Positions 1 to 10,453 of a stretch of DNA of 64,000 nucleotides are shown in pieces. The stretch is from Lepidonotus clava (Eukaryota; Annelida; Polychaeta; Phyllodocida; Polynoidae): assembly GCA_936440205.1 (NCBI GenBank), contig OW387140.1, positions 28,579,659 through 28,643,658 of the forward strand. The letters run 5' to 3'. The position numbers were made by a program, and so were the translations under genes. The notes below the pieces were generated by a model that saw only the letters and a list, made by a program, of their open reading frames with translations, searched no databases and was not told the DNA's origin. Within the stretch, counting starts at the first letter, position 1; each line of letters opens with the position of its first letter.

Positions 1-174
1 GAGGTGTTACCTAAATCTCCCCTTCCTCCCCTGAGGGCCATGAGAGATCAGAAGTATGTTGGACAGGTGATGGTTGATGTTGCCTTTCCTACTGTATATG
101 GCCCAGGCCAGTTACATTTTAACAGATTGTTAGTAAATGAAGTTTGTTTCTACGACACTATATGTAATATTTAA
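1..174 (+). CDS. Possible 3'-terminal coding exon of an unidentified gene (partial)
   Basis: Frame 1 is open from the first base of the window to a TAA at 172-174, 57 codons. The start lies outside the window. Third positions are fairly GC-rich in the first half, which is unlike the AT-rich flanks. Two AATAAA hexamers follow at 249-254 and 289-294, where a last exon would have its cleavage signals. I do not recognise the protein: it is Pro/Leu-rich at the start and ends in a Cys/Tyr/Ile-rich tail. A chance open frame of this length is quite possible, so this is a weak call that depends on the sequence to the left. Confidence 0.25.
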   Translation, partial: EVLPKSPLPPLRAMRDQKYVGQVMVDVAFPTVYGPGQLHFNRLLVNEVCFYDTICNI

Positions 175-718
175 AGATCGCGGTTCTGGACGTAATCTGG
201 ATTTACCTCGATCCCCATCACTAATTCTTTTTACCTACAACTACGTATAATAAAGGTCATGCTGCCAATTTTCAACCCCCTTTAGATGAATAAACACACG
301 CCTAAGATGGGAACAATTTCCACTATTTTAAATATTGTGTTTGTGTAGAGGCGGGCCAGCTTTGGATCAGGATTAGGACCTCAACCTGTAGGCACAACCA
401 GGTAGACGCACTGGAGAACCACCTGGAGGCATTAAGGGAAACACAGGGTTAAAGTAAGACGTAGAAAAGACGCTGACTCTCTATATCTGAATTGGGCACT
501 GGCTCCAGCACGTAGAAAAACGACTACATTAGAACCATCCCAGACTGAGTTATATGGCATCTGAAGTGAAGGGAGGTTTTCTTCTAAATGTTTAACTTTC
601 AGTCTGGAAATAGTCCTGTATGGAATGCATTACTGGTGTTTGCAATAGAGGAGCTATGTGGTAGAAGTAAGGCTTAAAGATGATGAGTGAGTTGAGGTGA
701 ATTGTTGGGATTATGGAA
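175..718. other. Non-coding; two AATAAA hexamers
   Basis: I see no gene here. AATAAA hexamers at 249-254 and 289-294 on the + strand could serve the candidate exon ending at 174. The right end runs into a tandem array. Confidence 0.4.
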
Positions 719-1320
719 GTGAGGCACTTTGCCCCAAAGAGGAATACAGGACCCTTTATATCAGTGTACAAGTCAATAGGGACCAGGCAAAGTAAACTTA
801 GCGTAGTTGGCTTGATGATGGGGAGTGAGGCACCTTGCCTCGATGAGGAATACAGGACCCTTTATATCAGTGAACCAGTCAATAGGGACCAGGCAAAGTA
901 AACTTAGCGTAGTTGGCTTGATGATGGGGAGTGAGGCACCTTGCCTCAATGAGGAATACAGGACCCTTTATATCAGTGTACCAGTCAATAGGGACCAGGC
1001 AAAGTAAACTTAGCGTAGTTGGCTTGATGATGGGGAGTGAGGTATCATGCCTCGATGAGGAATACAGGACCCTCTATATTAGTGTACCAGTCAATAGGGA
1101 CCAGGCAAAGTAAACTTAGCGTAGTTGGCTACTGAGGGGAAGTGAGGCACCTTGCCTCGATGAGGAATACAGGACCCTTTATATCAGTGAACCAGTCAAT
1201 AGGGACCAGGCAAAGTAAACTTAGCGTAGTTGGCTACTGAGGGGAAGTGAGGCACCTTGCCTCGATGAGAGAAACAAGACCTTTTGTGTATGTGTACCAA
1301 CCACTAGGGACCAGGCAATG
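719..1320 (+). repeat. Tandem satellite, 105/106-bp unit, about 5.7 copies
   Basis: Unit starts, recognised by GTGAGGCAC or close variants, fall at 719, 825, 931, 1037, 1142 and 1247, so the first periods are 106 bp and the last two 105 bp. Each unit repeats the phrases CAGGACCCT and GACCAGGCAAAGTAAAC. The last unit is more diverged and truncated at a MITE starting near 1349. A stray similar segment (GGGAAGTGAGGCACCTTG) lies near 1520, beyond the MITE, suggesting that the MITE landed in the array. The ~60-residue open frames over the array are a by-product of the repeat and are not genes. Confidence 0.92.
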
Positions 1321-1348
1321 TAAACATGGCCAACTACGCCATAGTTGG

Positions 1349-1489
1349 CAGTGGGGGACTTTTTTTGACCAAATTTAGACATTTTTAATGTAAAATTCGG
1401 CCAAAAAGCCATTAGGAAAATTGTTTTCCAATAGCCCCCCCCCCCCTTTTTTTTTTTTCTTCTTTTCAAAATCCTGGATCCGACGCTGC
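1349..1489 (-). mobile_element. Short non-autonomous DNA element (GCAGYGKCGGATC family), copy a
   Basis: Read on the minus strand, it begins GCAGCGTCGGATCCAGG, runs through an A tract and a G tract, and ends ...CCCCCACTGCC. The same ends, the same A/G tract order and the same inner phrase TGTAAAATTCGGCCAAAAAG recur at 18854-19029. A related copy with different inside sequence is at 63597-63760. The short length, imperfect inverted ends and absence of a gene fit a MITE. No clear target duplication is visible. Confidence 0.7.
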
Positions 1490-2879
1490 TTGGCTAGATC
1501 AGCTAGTATGGTAGATGATGGGAAGTGAGGCACCTTGTCCTAGTGAGAGATGTAGGATCTTCGGGTAGCTCATGTAGCTCGTGTGCATTTTGAAAATAAT
1601 TCTCGTAGAGTGTACTTGTAAAGGTACTACTCCAATTTCCCACATTTTCCCCCATTTATTTTTACATACAATAGGAACTTCCTGTTGGGCTGATCTTATC
1701 GAGCTACCCGCACTCCTGAATTAGAGTACTACCTTTTATTTTTGTGACCGTGAAATGTCATTGTGAATCAATCTGCTTCGGGAAAAAACAGATGCTAGTA
1801 GATGGGAATGCCTAGTCACGTCCCACGGCCCTGCCCCAGAATAGGGACTTGTCAATCCCAGAGCTAGTGTTAAATATCCCGATCTTACGGCCAGGTTTTG
1901 CCCCTGGTTTTCATCAGTACCGACTCTGGTTAAGGTAGGACGACTGGCGCCGATCTAAACCTGTGCGGATCTAAATATAAGAATATTAAGATAGAAGGTT
2001 ATACATCTAAAAATATAAATTTATGAAGCAGATCTTGCTTCCTTTATCTTTTCATTTTTCATATTTCTTTATTTTTAATTTCAAGAAAATTTCATTTTCG
2101 AGTTCAAAATAAGAGCCCAGCCGGCAACATAATATATAGTAATATTATACACTGATATCAGATACTTAATTGTTCGCTGTCTTTGAGATATGGCATTGGT
2201 ATATAATTATCAACCTCCGGATACAGAAATACCCCTTTGACAATTTCAGCCATAAGGAGAGCGTGACCGTAAATCAATTATCCCTGGCACTAACTAATTA
2301 TGACAGCGTTTGTAATAAGGGTAGATTTAGCAGGAGATATTTCGCAGTTGGGGGATATTTTATGCAAAAAGTAGTTTTGTTGACAAAATTCTGCCTAAAA
2401 ACACCACTTAGATTGTAAACGCAAAAAGCCTCTATACACAACGTATAGCATAATCAAGCATAATCGGTCATTGGACCCCGATAAAATAGAAGAAACGAGG
2501 TATATATGTTATTGTATATGTATTTGAACTTACAAGCATATGCCATTTAAACTCATTTTCCTTGCCTGTATAATAGTGGGTATGGAAGAATGGGTTTCAT
2601 ATCCATATACAGACAATGTTCTTTCAGGAATAGCATGCACGCTCACAATAATTTACCCACAGACTCTTAAGTCAATTCAGGCCTCAGCTGCGAGTATCCT
2701 GACCAACAGTACCTTGGGTAGTTTGTTTTGGATTTGGTTTGCTGAGATGACCGTGTACCACATTCCCTCCCTGGAGACAGCTAACTCAATCTACCTAGTT
2801 AACGTTAGATTGATCCTGTCTAGGGCACACCTGGCTCAGCTGGTTTGTTAGATTGATATGTAAATCTGGGGTTCTTCTA
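1490..2879. other. No recognised gene
   Basis: AT-rich sequence with a stray satellite-like segment near 1505-1560. An open frame of 103 codons at 2540-2851 (+) has no recognisable features and an unremarkable composition; I do not call it a gene. Confidence 0.4.
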
Positions 2880-2990
2880 GTCATATTGGGACTGTTCTGG
2901 GGAGTTTGAGGGGTTCTATTTGTCAGATAGGGACTGTTCTGGGGAGTTTGAGGGGCTGTTTTACTAGTCATATAGGGACTCTTCTGTCGA
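2875..2990 (+). repeat. Short tandem repeat, 42-45-bp unit, 2.5 copies
   Basis: The phrase GGGACTGTTCTGGGGAGTTT occurs at 2888 and again at 2930, and a shorter variant GGGACTCTTCTG occurs at 2975. Each is preceded by TCATAT or TCAGATA. The unit is about 42-45 bp. Confidence 0.8.
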
Positions 2991-3550
2991 AAAAAAACAA
3001 ATGTCAATCCCCACCTTTTGGCATCACTCGCTGTGAATGAATCTATGATATGATGAAAAGGCAGAGACCTATCGACTACTTGAAAGAAGAAAGTAATTGT
3101 GTATGTTCTAGTTTTCTGACAAATATATAATAGGCAGCACACACTATGGTCTCTAATATCAGCTTATGGGACTTCTGGAGAAACGTCCAATAACACATCA
3201 TTAGAACTGAGAGCAAAACACCAAGTTACGTTTAAACTATGTATCCAACTCCACTGCCGAGCCACTGAAAACACCGCTGAAGGCACAACTGGCGGCAGTG
3301 ACTGTTAAATACATGTAAACTATAGTTGTTAAATGGGATCGAAAATGTGTGTGGAATGGATTAAGATTTCCGAGCGCTTATTTCGCTTGATGAAATAGGT
3401 AATCCATGATACAAATGTCATTGTCAAATCAACACTTTGTATAGCATTTTCAACATCCCATACAACTTGATCTTTGCTACAGCAAATAATACTAATTTCT
3501 GACCGTGAATTCCTAGCGTTCCTTTGCCATAACACTACGCATGTTACTAG

Positions 3551-3775
3551 GACAAGTTGAGCAAAACAGATCTGGACTTTGCACGGGAGTCTTTGGGTCG
3601 GGGCCATCTGCCCAAGGAGGGGCGTCGTTACGAGCTGCTCAGTGGGAGTCAGATGGTGACCTGCTCACAGATGACTGCCACACCCCTCATTCTGCTGTTA
3701 TCTCTTATTCCACTTCTACCCACGAGCAGTTCAGCCTCTTCTGCTAGAGCAGGGTTCAATTTCTTGAAACTGTGA
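3551..3775 (+). CDS. Candidate terminal exon with a hydrophobic, GPI-anchor-like tail
   Basis: Directly after an AG acceptor at 3549-3550, a frame of 74 codons begins GAC AAG TTG and runs to TGA at 3773-3775. The first ~43 codons are charged and GC-rich in third positions, unlike the AT-rich surroundings. They are followed by a run of Leu/Ile/Pro (about residues 44-56) and a Ser-rich end. A polar segment followed by a C-terminal hydrophobic stretch is what a last exon of a GPI-anchored or type I membrane protein looks like. I do not recognise the family. A possible donor (GTGACC after CAGATG) inside it would make it an internal exon instead. The polypyrimidine tract before the acceptor is mediocre. 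Confidence 0.35.
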   Translation, partial: DKLSKTDLDFARESLGRGHLPKEGRRYELLSGSQMVTCSQMTATPLILLLSLIPLLPTSSSASSARAGFNFLKL

Positions 3776-4065
3776 GCATGTGCGGTCAATGTTCGCAATT
3801 AAATGTGTACCCTTAACCCGAGTACATGATTTATTTAGACTGGCGTTGTATCCAGCAAGTATCAACCTATGTTATTATGTGAGCGAGGGAAACTACAGAA
3901 CTAAAACTGCTAATAATCCATCTAATTTCTATGATTATACACCGATTTTTGTTAGAATTATACATTTGTAATAGGATTAATAGAATGATAGAAGCATGAC
4001 TAGTAATGTTATTCTTTTAGTATTACTCTACATAATAATTAGTTCATTAGGGGTACATAAGGCAG
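3776..4065. other. No recognised gene
   Basis: AT-rich, with nothing I can support. Confidence 0.4.
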
Positions 4066-4252
4066 TGGGTTTCCTTAACATTGTTTTCCCACTAGCCCAC
4101 CAGGCTAGTCGTCCTGTCTTTGAGCTAGTCCGGATCAAAGTTGTACAAGTCCATATTAAGTTAATACTTGCAATTTCAATTATTTTCACTGGCCAACCGG
4201 ACAAATTGCACTAGCCCGGCAGGGTTTTTACTAGTACCATGTACTAGTAACT
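4066..4252 (+). repeat. Dispersed ~190-bp repeat with internal CTAGCCC..GG..CTAG palindromes, copy 1
   Basis: It runs from TTTCCTTAAC to a palindromic end TACTAGTACCATGTACTAGT. Inside it repeats short dyads of the form CTAGCCCNNNGGNCTAG. The reverse complement of 6240-6443 matches it through most of its length, including the same start and the same palindromic end, so these are two opposite-facing copies of one family. It has no coding capacity. It is probably a MITE or other non-autonomous repeat; the family is not assigned. Confidence 0.75.
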
Positions 4253-6239
4253 CTATGTAAAAATAAATCCCTGTTTGGGTTTGTATAAAGTAACCTCTAA
4301 ATGTGCACGAAGATTAAAGTCTTAATTTTTGAATTGTACTCCGAACGTTGGACAGTCTGACTTCAAAGCAGCTGATGTTGTCCGATACATAATGGCAATG
4401 CGGGAAAAAATTCCGGAGTTCCAGTAAATCGTTGCCAAAGAAGTAATAAACGCATCCCAGAAGTACCATGGAGAGTAAATGGAAATACCCAAGATTATCC
4501 CGGAGGCCTGTATGTTACTTCTCCAGGTGCTGCCCACCTGTACCGCTGGGTTGGGCGCGCCCCCTGGAGGGACCAGGTAAGACGACACCTGACGTAGTCC
4601 CCCCTAAAGCATGAGTACTGACAGCTGACTGCTCTAATTGATTTCACCTACCTGGGCCTCGCTCTACCCAAAAGGACTTGAAAATCCTAAAAATTTCCGA
4701 AATGGAAGAGAGGTTGCATTCTGGTTTCGTTTGTTAGCAAAATGAGTGAGGCTTGAATTTTAAGATTATAATGGAAGCTAGAACTGCTGGAATTTTCCTT
4801 AACTTACGTTGGAATAAATATTGAACTTCTGACTGGATGAAATCTTCCTGTTTTGAAGCACGGGCTCTAATACGGCAGAAATCCCTTTAGGATAATCCAT
4901 AGTGTAAAAGCTTGACTTGGTGCCAAATATGCTAAGTCTTAAAGACCAGCCAAAGATTCAATGGCTGGTGCTGAATAAATATCACTAGAAAATCAAGCCA
5001 GAGGGGGATTTGGGAAAACGTGTTTTTCTTTCTACAGATTAGTTCTCAAATTTGATTATTATACGTTAGGAAAATATTTTGTACTAAATCAAAATATTCT
5101 AAATAGCATGACTGAAAAAAATAAGCGGCGTCATCATATATTCATATTGGGAATTACTTCAAAGAGGCCTGAAAAGGTATGTCACTTGTGGCAAGTGTAG
5201 CAGAAGGGGGTTTTATGAGCTGGCCCAACTATTGCCAGATATAAGTTGTGTTGGACCTTTCTCCATGTTTTCCAGCATAAACATCATGCTACATTAACTC
5301 ATGGTACTCATGTGTAAAAACCCTGATTACGGCTATTACATCTGCTTACGTAATCACTGTTTATACACGCACTATATACAAAACAGCAAAGGAAAATCCA
5401 TTTTATTTGATTAAAAAAATAGAATATAAATAACGACATTTTGTAATCATATTAACCCTAAAGAATTGGTAGTTTCCCTCGTCCCTTCTCTTTTGATTCG
5501 ATCAGAACTCGCTAAAATTGATGGATCAGGAAACTTGATAACAGATCGATTAAAAATATGCATAGAGGGTAAACTACCAGGTAGTCTCAGACCCCTATAC
5601 CTACGTAGTCCAGATGCCCTCCCCCCCCCCCCCCGGCCCTGTTCCAGGCCCCAGCCTGGCCCTAATCCGCTCTTTATCTGGGGTCAGAAGGCTACGTTAT
5701 TTCCGTATGGCTTATTGGCATATTGTTCCTGTTTGGGGCGAAGAGGCCCTTCTCGTGCCTCCAGCCTCCTACCCAGCACTATGAGTATGAGGCGATGAGC
5801 GCACTACCCTGTATTACTTTAAGAGCTACTGCTGGACCATAGGTTATTCGGCCAATCTTTATTAATTAGATAGTAATTGTTTCCTGTAGGTTTGAGGGGG
5901 AGGGATCTCAGTTGGGCGGGGGGGGGGGGGGGGATTTTCCCCAAACATATTTACCGTTTAATAGCAAAAATGACCTAACAAATTCTGACAAATTTGCCCA
6001 AGGAAGAAAGAAACACCTCTCAGTGAATTGGGGGTAAAAGAATCAGTCAGGCGTAAAACCCTGTCGGACGTTTGACCGGAAACAGATCTTAACCTTCCCG
6101 TGTGCGCGTACGGGGGGGGGTTGCTTTTTATTTAGTATAGCAGCAAGACGTTAGTGTCAATGGCTGTCAGCCGGGAGGACTGATGGTAGGGGTGGTTTCC
6201 CAATCTTGGATAGTAATGATCAGGGTTTGACCTTAACAT
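4253..6239. other. No recognised gene; poly-C and poly-G tracts
   Basis: AT-rich sequence with a C14 tract near 5612, a G18 tract near 5917 and a G9 tract near 6113. An open frame at 5466-5798 crosses the C tract and is not supported as a gene. The 88-codon minus-strand frame at 4322-4588 is also unsupported. Confidence 0.4.
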
Positions 6240-6443
6240 ACAGTTACTAGTACCGGGTACTAGTAAAAATCTTGCCAGGCTAGTGAAATTTGTGAGCAAC
6301 TAGCCCGATGGGCCAGTGAAAACCATTGCAATTACATCAATAACCTAGTATATGGCCCAGTGGAATGCTGATCCGGGCTAGTACAAGGACAGGGCCGCTA
6401 GCCCGGTGGACTAGTGGACAAAATAGTTAAGGAAAACCCCTGA
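6240..6443 (-). repeat. Dispersed ~190-bp repeat, copy 2 (inverted relative to 4066-4252)
   Basis: It begins with the palindrome TTACTAGTACCGGGTACTAG, contains CTAGCCCGATGGGCCAG and CTAGCCCGGTGGACTAG, and ends GTTAAGGAAAACCCCTGATG. Its reverse complement follows copy 1. The intact TTACTAGTACC/GGTACTAGTAA dyad here is likely the ancestral form of that end. Confidence 0.75.
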
Positions 6444-7710
6444 TGATGATGGCTGCAATATTAATCCAGTATAGTATCCAAGGCAGTAAGGGACACGTGA
6501 AAAGTAAGATATCCATAAATCCGAAAGAGAGTCACTGCAAGATTAATCAGCGAATATAACCTACTTTATTGGAATGTGCGATAAAATTCCAATCTGATTG
6601 AAAGATCATAGAACGATAGATAAGATAAGAATCACCGGTGGTAGTGGTATGCATGCATATCTATGGACGTTATCAGTAAGTTTTCGAGAGAGAAAAAAAA
6701 AACCTACATCCCGACATATGTAGCAAAACTTTGAGAGTAACACTTGGCGTTGTGCAGGGCTGTGGGTTGGTTAATTCCCCCCGTCTGTTGGGTGTGTGTT
6801 ATGAGGGGTCGGGGAGGGCCGCTCTCCAGGTAGTGTTGGGTCCGTATCAGCTGCTGTCAATCTGAAAACTAGGGGCGGCAGTGGAGGCAGGGAAGGGGGC
6901 GGTCTAGCACATTGACCCCTAAGTTTCATAGGTCTGTCTATACTCTTTGGTGCAAGTAAGCGAAGTATTCGTAACTAGGTTCTTTTCCTTGCCTTTTGGG
7001 ATCAAATCAATATAATTTGCCCCATATGAGAACACTGTAGTTCATTTCTCTATGTTCTTTCATCAGACTCTGTTATTACTGCCCATAGAGCTTTGCGTTT
7101 AAAGGGGAATGTTAATAAGCCCCAAACTCGGGAGTCGGTCACGTATATTTGGTCTTCGACCTAAAATTGTGACCCCAGGCCCTGAAGATGACTGCTATCA
7201 TGCCTCTGATACTTCAGATTATCATATGCCTCAAGTATATGTATATGATATATAGTTTGTGCAGCTGCATTGATCTCGACAGACCTATATAGAATTAGAT
7301 GGCGCTGTATGTTTGACACTTTGTAGATGATCATATGGCAAAGGCATATCTCATATTTTTGGATGTAACTATTAATCATATTTATTTAATATAACATATG
7401 ATTACATTTCTTATATAGGCTGGAATCACGACTACTTTGTGTGAAAAACAGTAGTGGTTTTACCTACATCAATATCATTAATTAAGATAGTAATCCTCTC
7501 TCCCATCCCCGCCCCACTCCCCTTCCCCTTCCCCTAGAACTCCCACCGGTGACCAGGGTTAATACCTGTCGGGGCGGGGCGGGATCAGTGGGCCGAAAAT
7601 ACCTGGCACGGTCAGAGGGGCGGAGTCGTGAGAAGGCCGGGTCCGCACGTGCCCAAAGGGAGAGATGGCCGAGTACAAGTGATACTGGTACTATTAGTAA
7701 TACCGACATC
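6444..7710. other. No recognised gene
   Basis: Mixed composition with no coding signal that I can defend. Around 7500-7660 it becomes C/G-rich (CCCCTTCCCC runs). Confidence 0.4.
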
Positions 7711-7726
7711 TCAAACATTAATTATG
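7711..7726 (+). repeat. 16-bp direct repeat at the left side of the Penelope-like element
   Basis: TCAAACATTAATTATG occurs here and again at 10438-10453, on the two sides of the Penelope-like element. No similarity extends beyond the 16 bases on either side. It could be a target-site duplication or a remnant of the pseudo-LTR arrangement typical of Penelope-like elements. The right copy overlaps the first codons of the open frame. Confidence 0.5.
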
Positions 7727-8258
7727 ATTGAAACGAGGCGATGTGTACACTTTGGATGCTACCGTGAAACTGAACCAGTCCCAGTGTAGGTCTGATTTTT
7801 ATAGTGACCTGTCAACAACTCCTGTTGCTATGGCAGTTGGAATTTTATGACATCATCAGAAACTGTGTTTCTGTGAAAGTGCTGATGTCACTGGGTTGTT
7901 GTGGGTTCACAACCAGTTGTGACTTGTTGTTAGGCTGGTTGCCTAACAAAGTTGCTACGGTTTCGAGTGTCTCTTCTCAAGCATCATATAAAATGTTTTC
8001 ATCGGTACCTTTCAAGTGAAAGGATTATTGAGGGTCATCTGGTCACAGTTTCCCAAGATTTCCCATTCACTAAGGGTTAGTGCTGAGGTTTTGTTGTAGG
8101 AAATTTTCTGTTGTTCAGAAAAGATGACAGGTCTTACTGTGGTAGCTTGGGCTGAACACAGTGTAGTAGAATAGATGAGTCCTGTTTGCAAAAAGAAAAA
8201 CTGTAAAAAAATTTTTGGACGAGGCAAAGCAAAGAGGACCTATTCTTTGTGTTTTATG

Positions 8259-10445
8259 TTAGGCGTATTGTGGATCCATAACATTTAAACCTGCTGGTGC
8301 ATTCGTGTGCAACCGTTGGATCCAATTGAATTCAATTAGATCACGTAGTTTCTTGGATCTTGTCCCCACTGGATGAGCGTGGATGAAATCCAGGATGTGT
8401 ATTTCGACATCAGTTAAGCCATTGTGGCTATCTGAATTGAAATGTTTGCCGATCTCACTGCCTGGCCGGTTGTAGCCAATGTTGTAAAAGTGTGATTGGA
8501 ATCGATCCATCAGTCGGTTTTTTGTTTGACCTACATATTGTATTCCACATGTTTTGCATGTGATACAGTATATAAGGTTAGAGCTTTTGCATGTCACATT
8601 GTGTTTTGTGATATAGTCTCTTTTCGACTGGCTGCATTGGATTCTGCCAGTTGTGTTCAACTTTGGGCAATATCTGCAAGTTTTGGTTTTGCAGGGATTG
8701 CTTGGGGTTGATGAAACCTTTTCAGGTTTGTCTGTGATTTTTGCCCTAACTAGGATTTGTTTCAGATTAGGGGGTTTCCGGAATCCTGTGATCAGGTTAC
8801 CTTTGTAAATTTCTCTGGTAGAACAGGATCTTCCCAGAATGTCCCAATTTCTTGTCACTATTGTTTTCAGGCCATGAAAGCCTGGGTTAAACGTTGTGAC
8901 TAGAATCATGGGCATGTCAGTGTCTTTCTGGTTTGGGATTGGGTCCAGGAGACCTAGTCTTGAATGGTTAAGGGCCTTTTGGAAGCTCTCAACTATCAGC
9001 TCAAGTGGATAACCACGTCTGAGGAAATGCTTTCCTTTTATAATGCTGTGTGCTATAAAAGAAGCAGTGTCTGAGCAGATCCTGCGTAGCCGCAGGAACT
9101 GTCCGGTTGGTATACCCTTTTTACAGTGTGGCGGATGTGCAGACTGGTAAATCAGGTAATTATTTGAATCTGTAGGTTTGGTATACAGATCAGTTTTAAC
9201 TGAGCCATCATCTGTGATGATGGCCCAGGTGTCTAGGAAATTAACCTTGTCGTCTGAAATTTCGCTAGTGAATTTTATTGTCGCATGGACACTGTTCAGA
9301 TGATTAATGAAATCATCCAAAGATTGTCTGCCATGTTCCCAAATGAGGAAGATGTCATCGATGAACCTAACCCAGAGTCTTGGTTGGAGAGGGTAGGAAT
9401 ACACATGTCTATTTTCAAAGTCTGACATGAATATGTTGGCATAAGTTGGGGCTACTCGGGTCCCCATGGCAGTGCCAGCGATTTGTAAGAAATGTTTCTT
9501 ATTAAATCTGAAATTGTTCATGGTTAGTACCATGTTCAACAGGGTGCATATCGAACTATTTTTTAATTCGTGCGGACGTCCGAATTTACGATGATGCATA
9601 AGAAGACGTGCAGTTGCCTGCAAGCCTTCTATGTTTGGGATGTTGGTATAAAGTGAACCAACGTCAAGTGTACAGAATAAGGTACCTTTTTTGAGTTTAG
9701 GTAGATTATTAAGTATTTGAAGGAAATGTGTTGTGTCCTTCAAGTAAGATCTTATCTGTGGGAGGAAAGGTCTGAGATAAATATCTATTAGTGCAGATAT
9801 TTTTTCTGTTGGACAGCCGTTGGCTGACACTATGGGCCTGCCAGGAGGTGGTAAAATGCCCTTATGTATTTTAGGCAAAAAGTAGATCTCTGGAGTTCTA
9901 GCTTCTTCCGTTAATAATTTCCGTTCAAGTGATTTGGAAATTTCCCCTTTGACACATAAACTATTTATTGTTTTAGTGACTTCTTGATTATGATACTCTG
10001 TAAGATCAGTGTCTTGAGTTTTGTAGTAGTTTTGATCCCCCAGTTGACGGGATCCTTCTTGGATGTAGTCATCCCTGTTTTGAATGACCACTGCTCCTCC
10101 TTTGTCTGCCCCTTTAATGATAAGGTTATGATTAGAGGATAGGTCTTTTAAAGCTTTCTTCTCATCTTTGTTGAGATTGAAATTATTTGGTGATCGGACA
10201 AATGTCTTGTTCAGATCCATTTCGTTAGCTAGAATAAAAGCTTCTAGATGTAATGGACCCGGTGGTGGGTCCCATTGTTTGGATGGTTTTAAAACGTTCG
10301 ACATTTTAATGTTTCTCTCTATTTCCGAGGGCAAAGTTGTTCCTGGATTAGGGTTAGTGAGATCTGGTGAGGAAGAACTGCTTTCTACTCTATTCTTTTC
10401 TGAATTAAAAAAGGTTTTAATTCTGAGTGAAAAATTTTCAAACAT
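8259..10445 (-). CDS. Penelope-like reverse transcriptase with C-terminal GIY-YIG endonuclease, 728 aa
   Basis: This protein copies the element's RNA and nicks target DNA. Visible parts in order: the DKG motif characteristic of Penelope-like RTs (residues ~111-118, KGADKGGAVV); RT motif A with LDVGSLYTNIP (~260-270); motif B AGTAMGTRVAP (~323-333); the catalytic box RFIDDIFLIW (~360-369); a Cys-rich CXXC-containing linker (~585-595); and a GIY-YIG nuclease (~622-715) with IYCIT...QYVGQT, the basic NRLMDRFQSH and a conserved Glu in DLIEFNWI. The length matches intact EN+ Penelope-like proteins. The ATG at 10445 lies inside the 16-bp direct repeat, so if that repeat is a target duplication the true start is internal, for example Met-48. 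No stops or frameshifts are seen. Confidence 0.93.
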   Translation of the reverse strand: MFENFSLRIKTFFNSEKNRVESSSSSPDLTNPNPGTTLPSEIERNIKMSNVLKPSKQWDPPPGPLHLEAFILANEMDLNKTFVRSPNNFNLNKDEKKALKDLSSNHNLIIKGADKGGAVVIQNRDDYIQEGSRQLGDQNYYKTQDTDLTEYHNQEVTKTINSLCVKGEISKSLERKLLTEEARTPEIYFLPKIHKGILPPPGRPIVSANGCPTEKISALIDIYLRPFLPQIRSYLKDTTHFLQILNNLPKLKKGTLFCTLDVGSLYTNIPNIEGLQATARLLMHHRKFGRPHELKNSSICTLLNMVLTMNNFRFNKKHFLQIAGTAMGTRVAPTYANIFMSDFENRHVYSYPLQPRLWVRFIDDIFLIWEHGRQSLDDFINHLNSVHATIKFTSEISDDKVNFLDTWAIITDDGSVKTDLYTKPTDSNNYLIYQSAHPPHCKKGIPTGQFLRLRRICSDTASFIAHSIIKGKHFLRRGYPLELIVESFQKALNHSRLGLLDPIPNQKDTDMPMILVTTFNPGFHGLKTIVTRNWDILGRSCSTREIYKGNLITGFRKPPNLKQILVRAKITDKPEKVSSTPSNPCKTKTCRYCPKLNTTGRIQCSQSKRDYITKHNVTCKSSNLIYCITCKTCGIQYVGQTKNRLMDRFQSHFYNIGYNRPGSEIGKHFNSDSHNGLTDVEIHILDFIHAHPVGTRSKKLRDLIEFNWIQRLHTNAPAGLNVMDPQYA

Positions 10446-10453
10446 TAATTATG
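10438..10453 (+). repeat. 16-bp direct repeat at the right side of the Penelope-like element
   Basis: Identical to 7711-7726 (TCAAACATTAATTATG). It overlaps the predicted start codon of the RT frame. Confidence 0.5.

Larger units (their letters stand above)
7727..10453 (-). mobile_element. Penelope-like retroelement (EN+ type), apparently full-length coding part
   Basis: This span contains one uninterrupted RT/GIY-YIG frame on the minus strand and about 530 bp of 3' untranslated sequence to its left. The limits are set by the 16-bp direct repeats at 7711-7726 and 10438-10453, so they are provisional. The inner non-coding part (7800-8000) has several CAACAACTCC/GTTGTTGTG-type inverted phrases. 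An open frame of family-typical size suggests a recent insertion. I looked for a hammerhead ribozyme core (CTGATGA...GAAA), which some Penelope-like elements carry, and did not find a convincing one. Confidence 0.8.

Noticed and set aside
713-1113. Three ~60-codon frames
   Set aside because: They are the same satellite unit read repeatedly with shifting phase.
4322-4588. 88-codon minus-strand frame and a short + strand frame inside it
   Set aside because: Neither shows a recognisable family, and no splice signals support them convincingly.
5466-5798. 110-codon open frame
   Set aside because: It crosses a C14 tract, and composition is unlike coding sequence.
7800-8000. Hammerhead ribozyme in the Penelope-like element's untranslated region
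   Set aside because: A CTGATGA word is present on the minus strand (near 7855), but the GAAA core and flanking stems are not.
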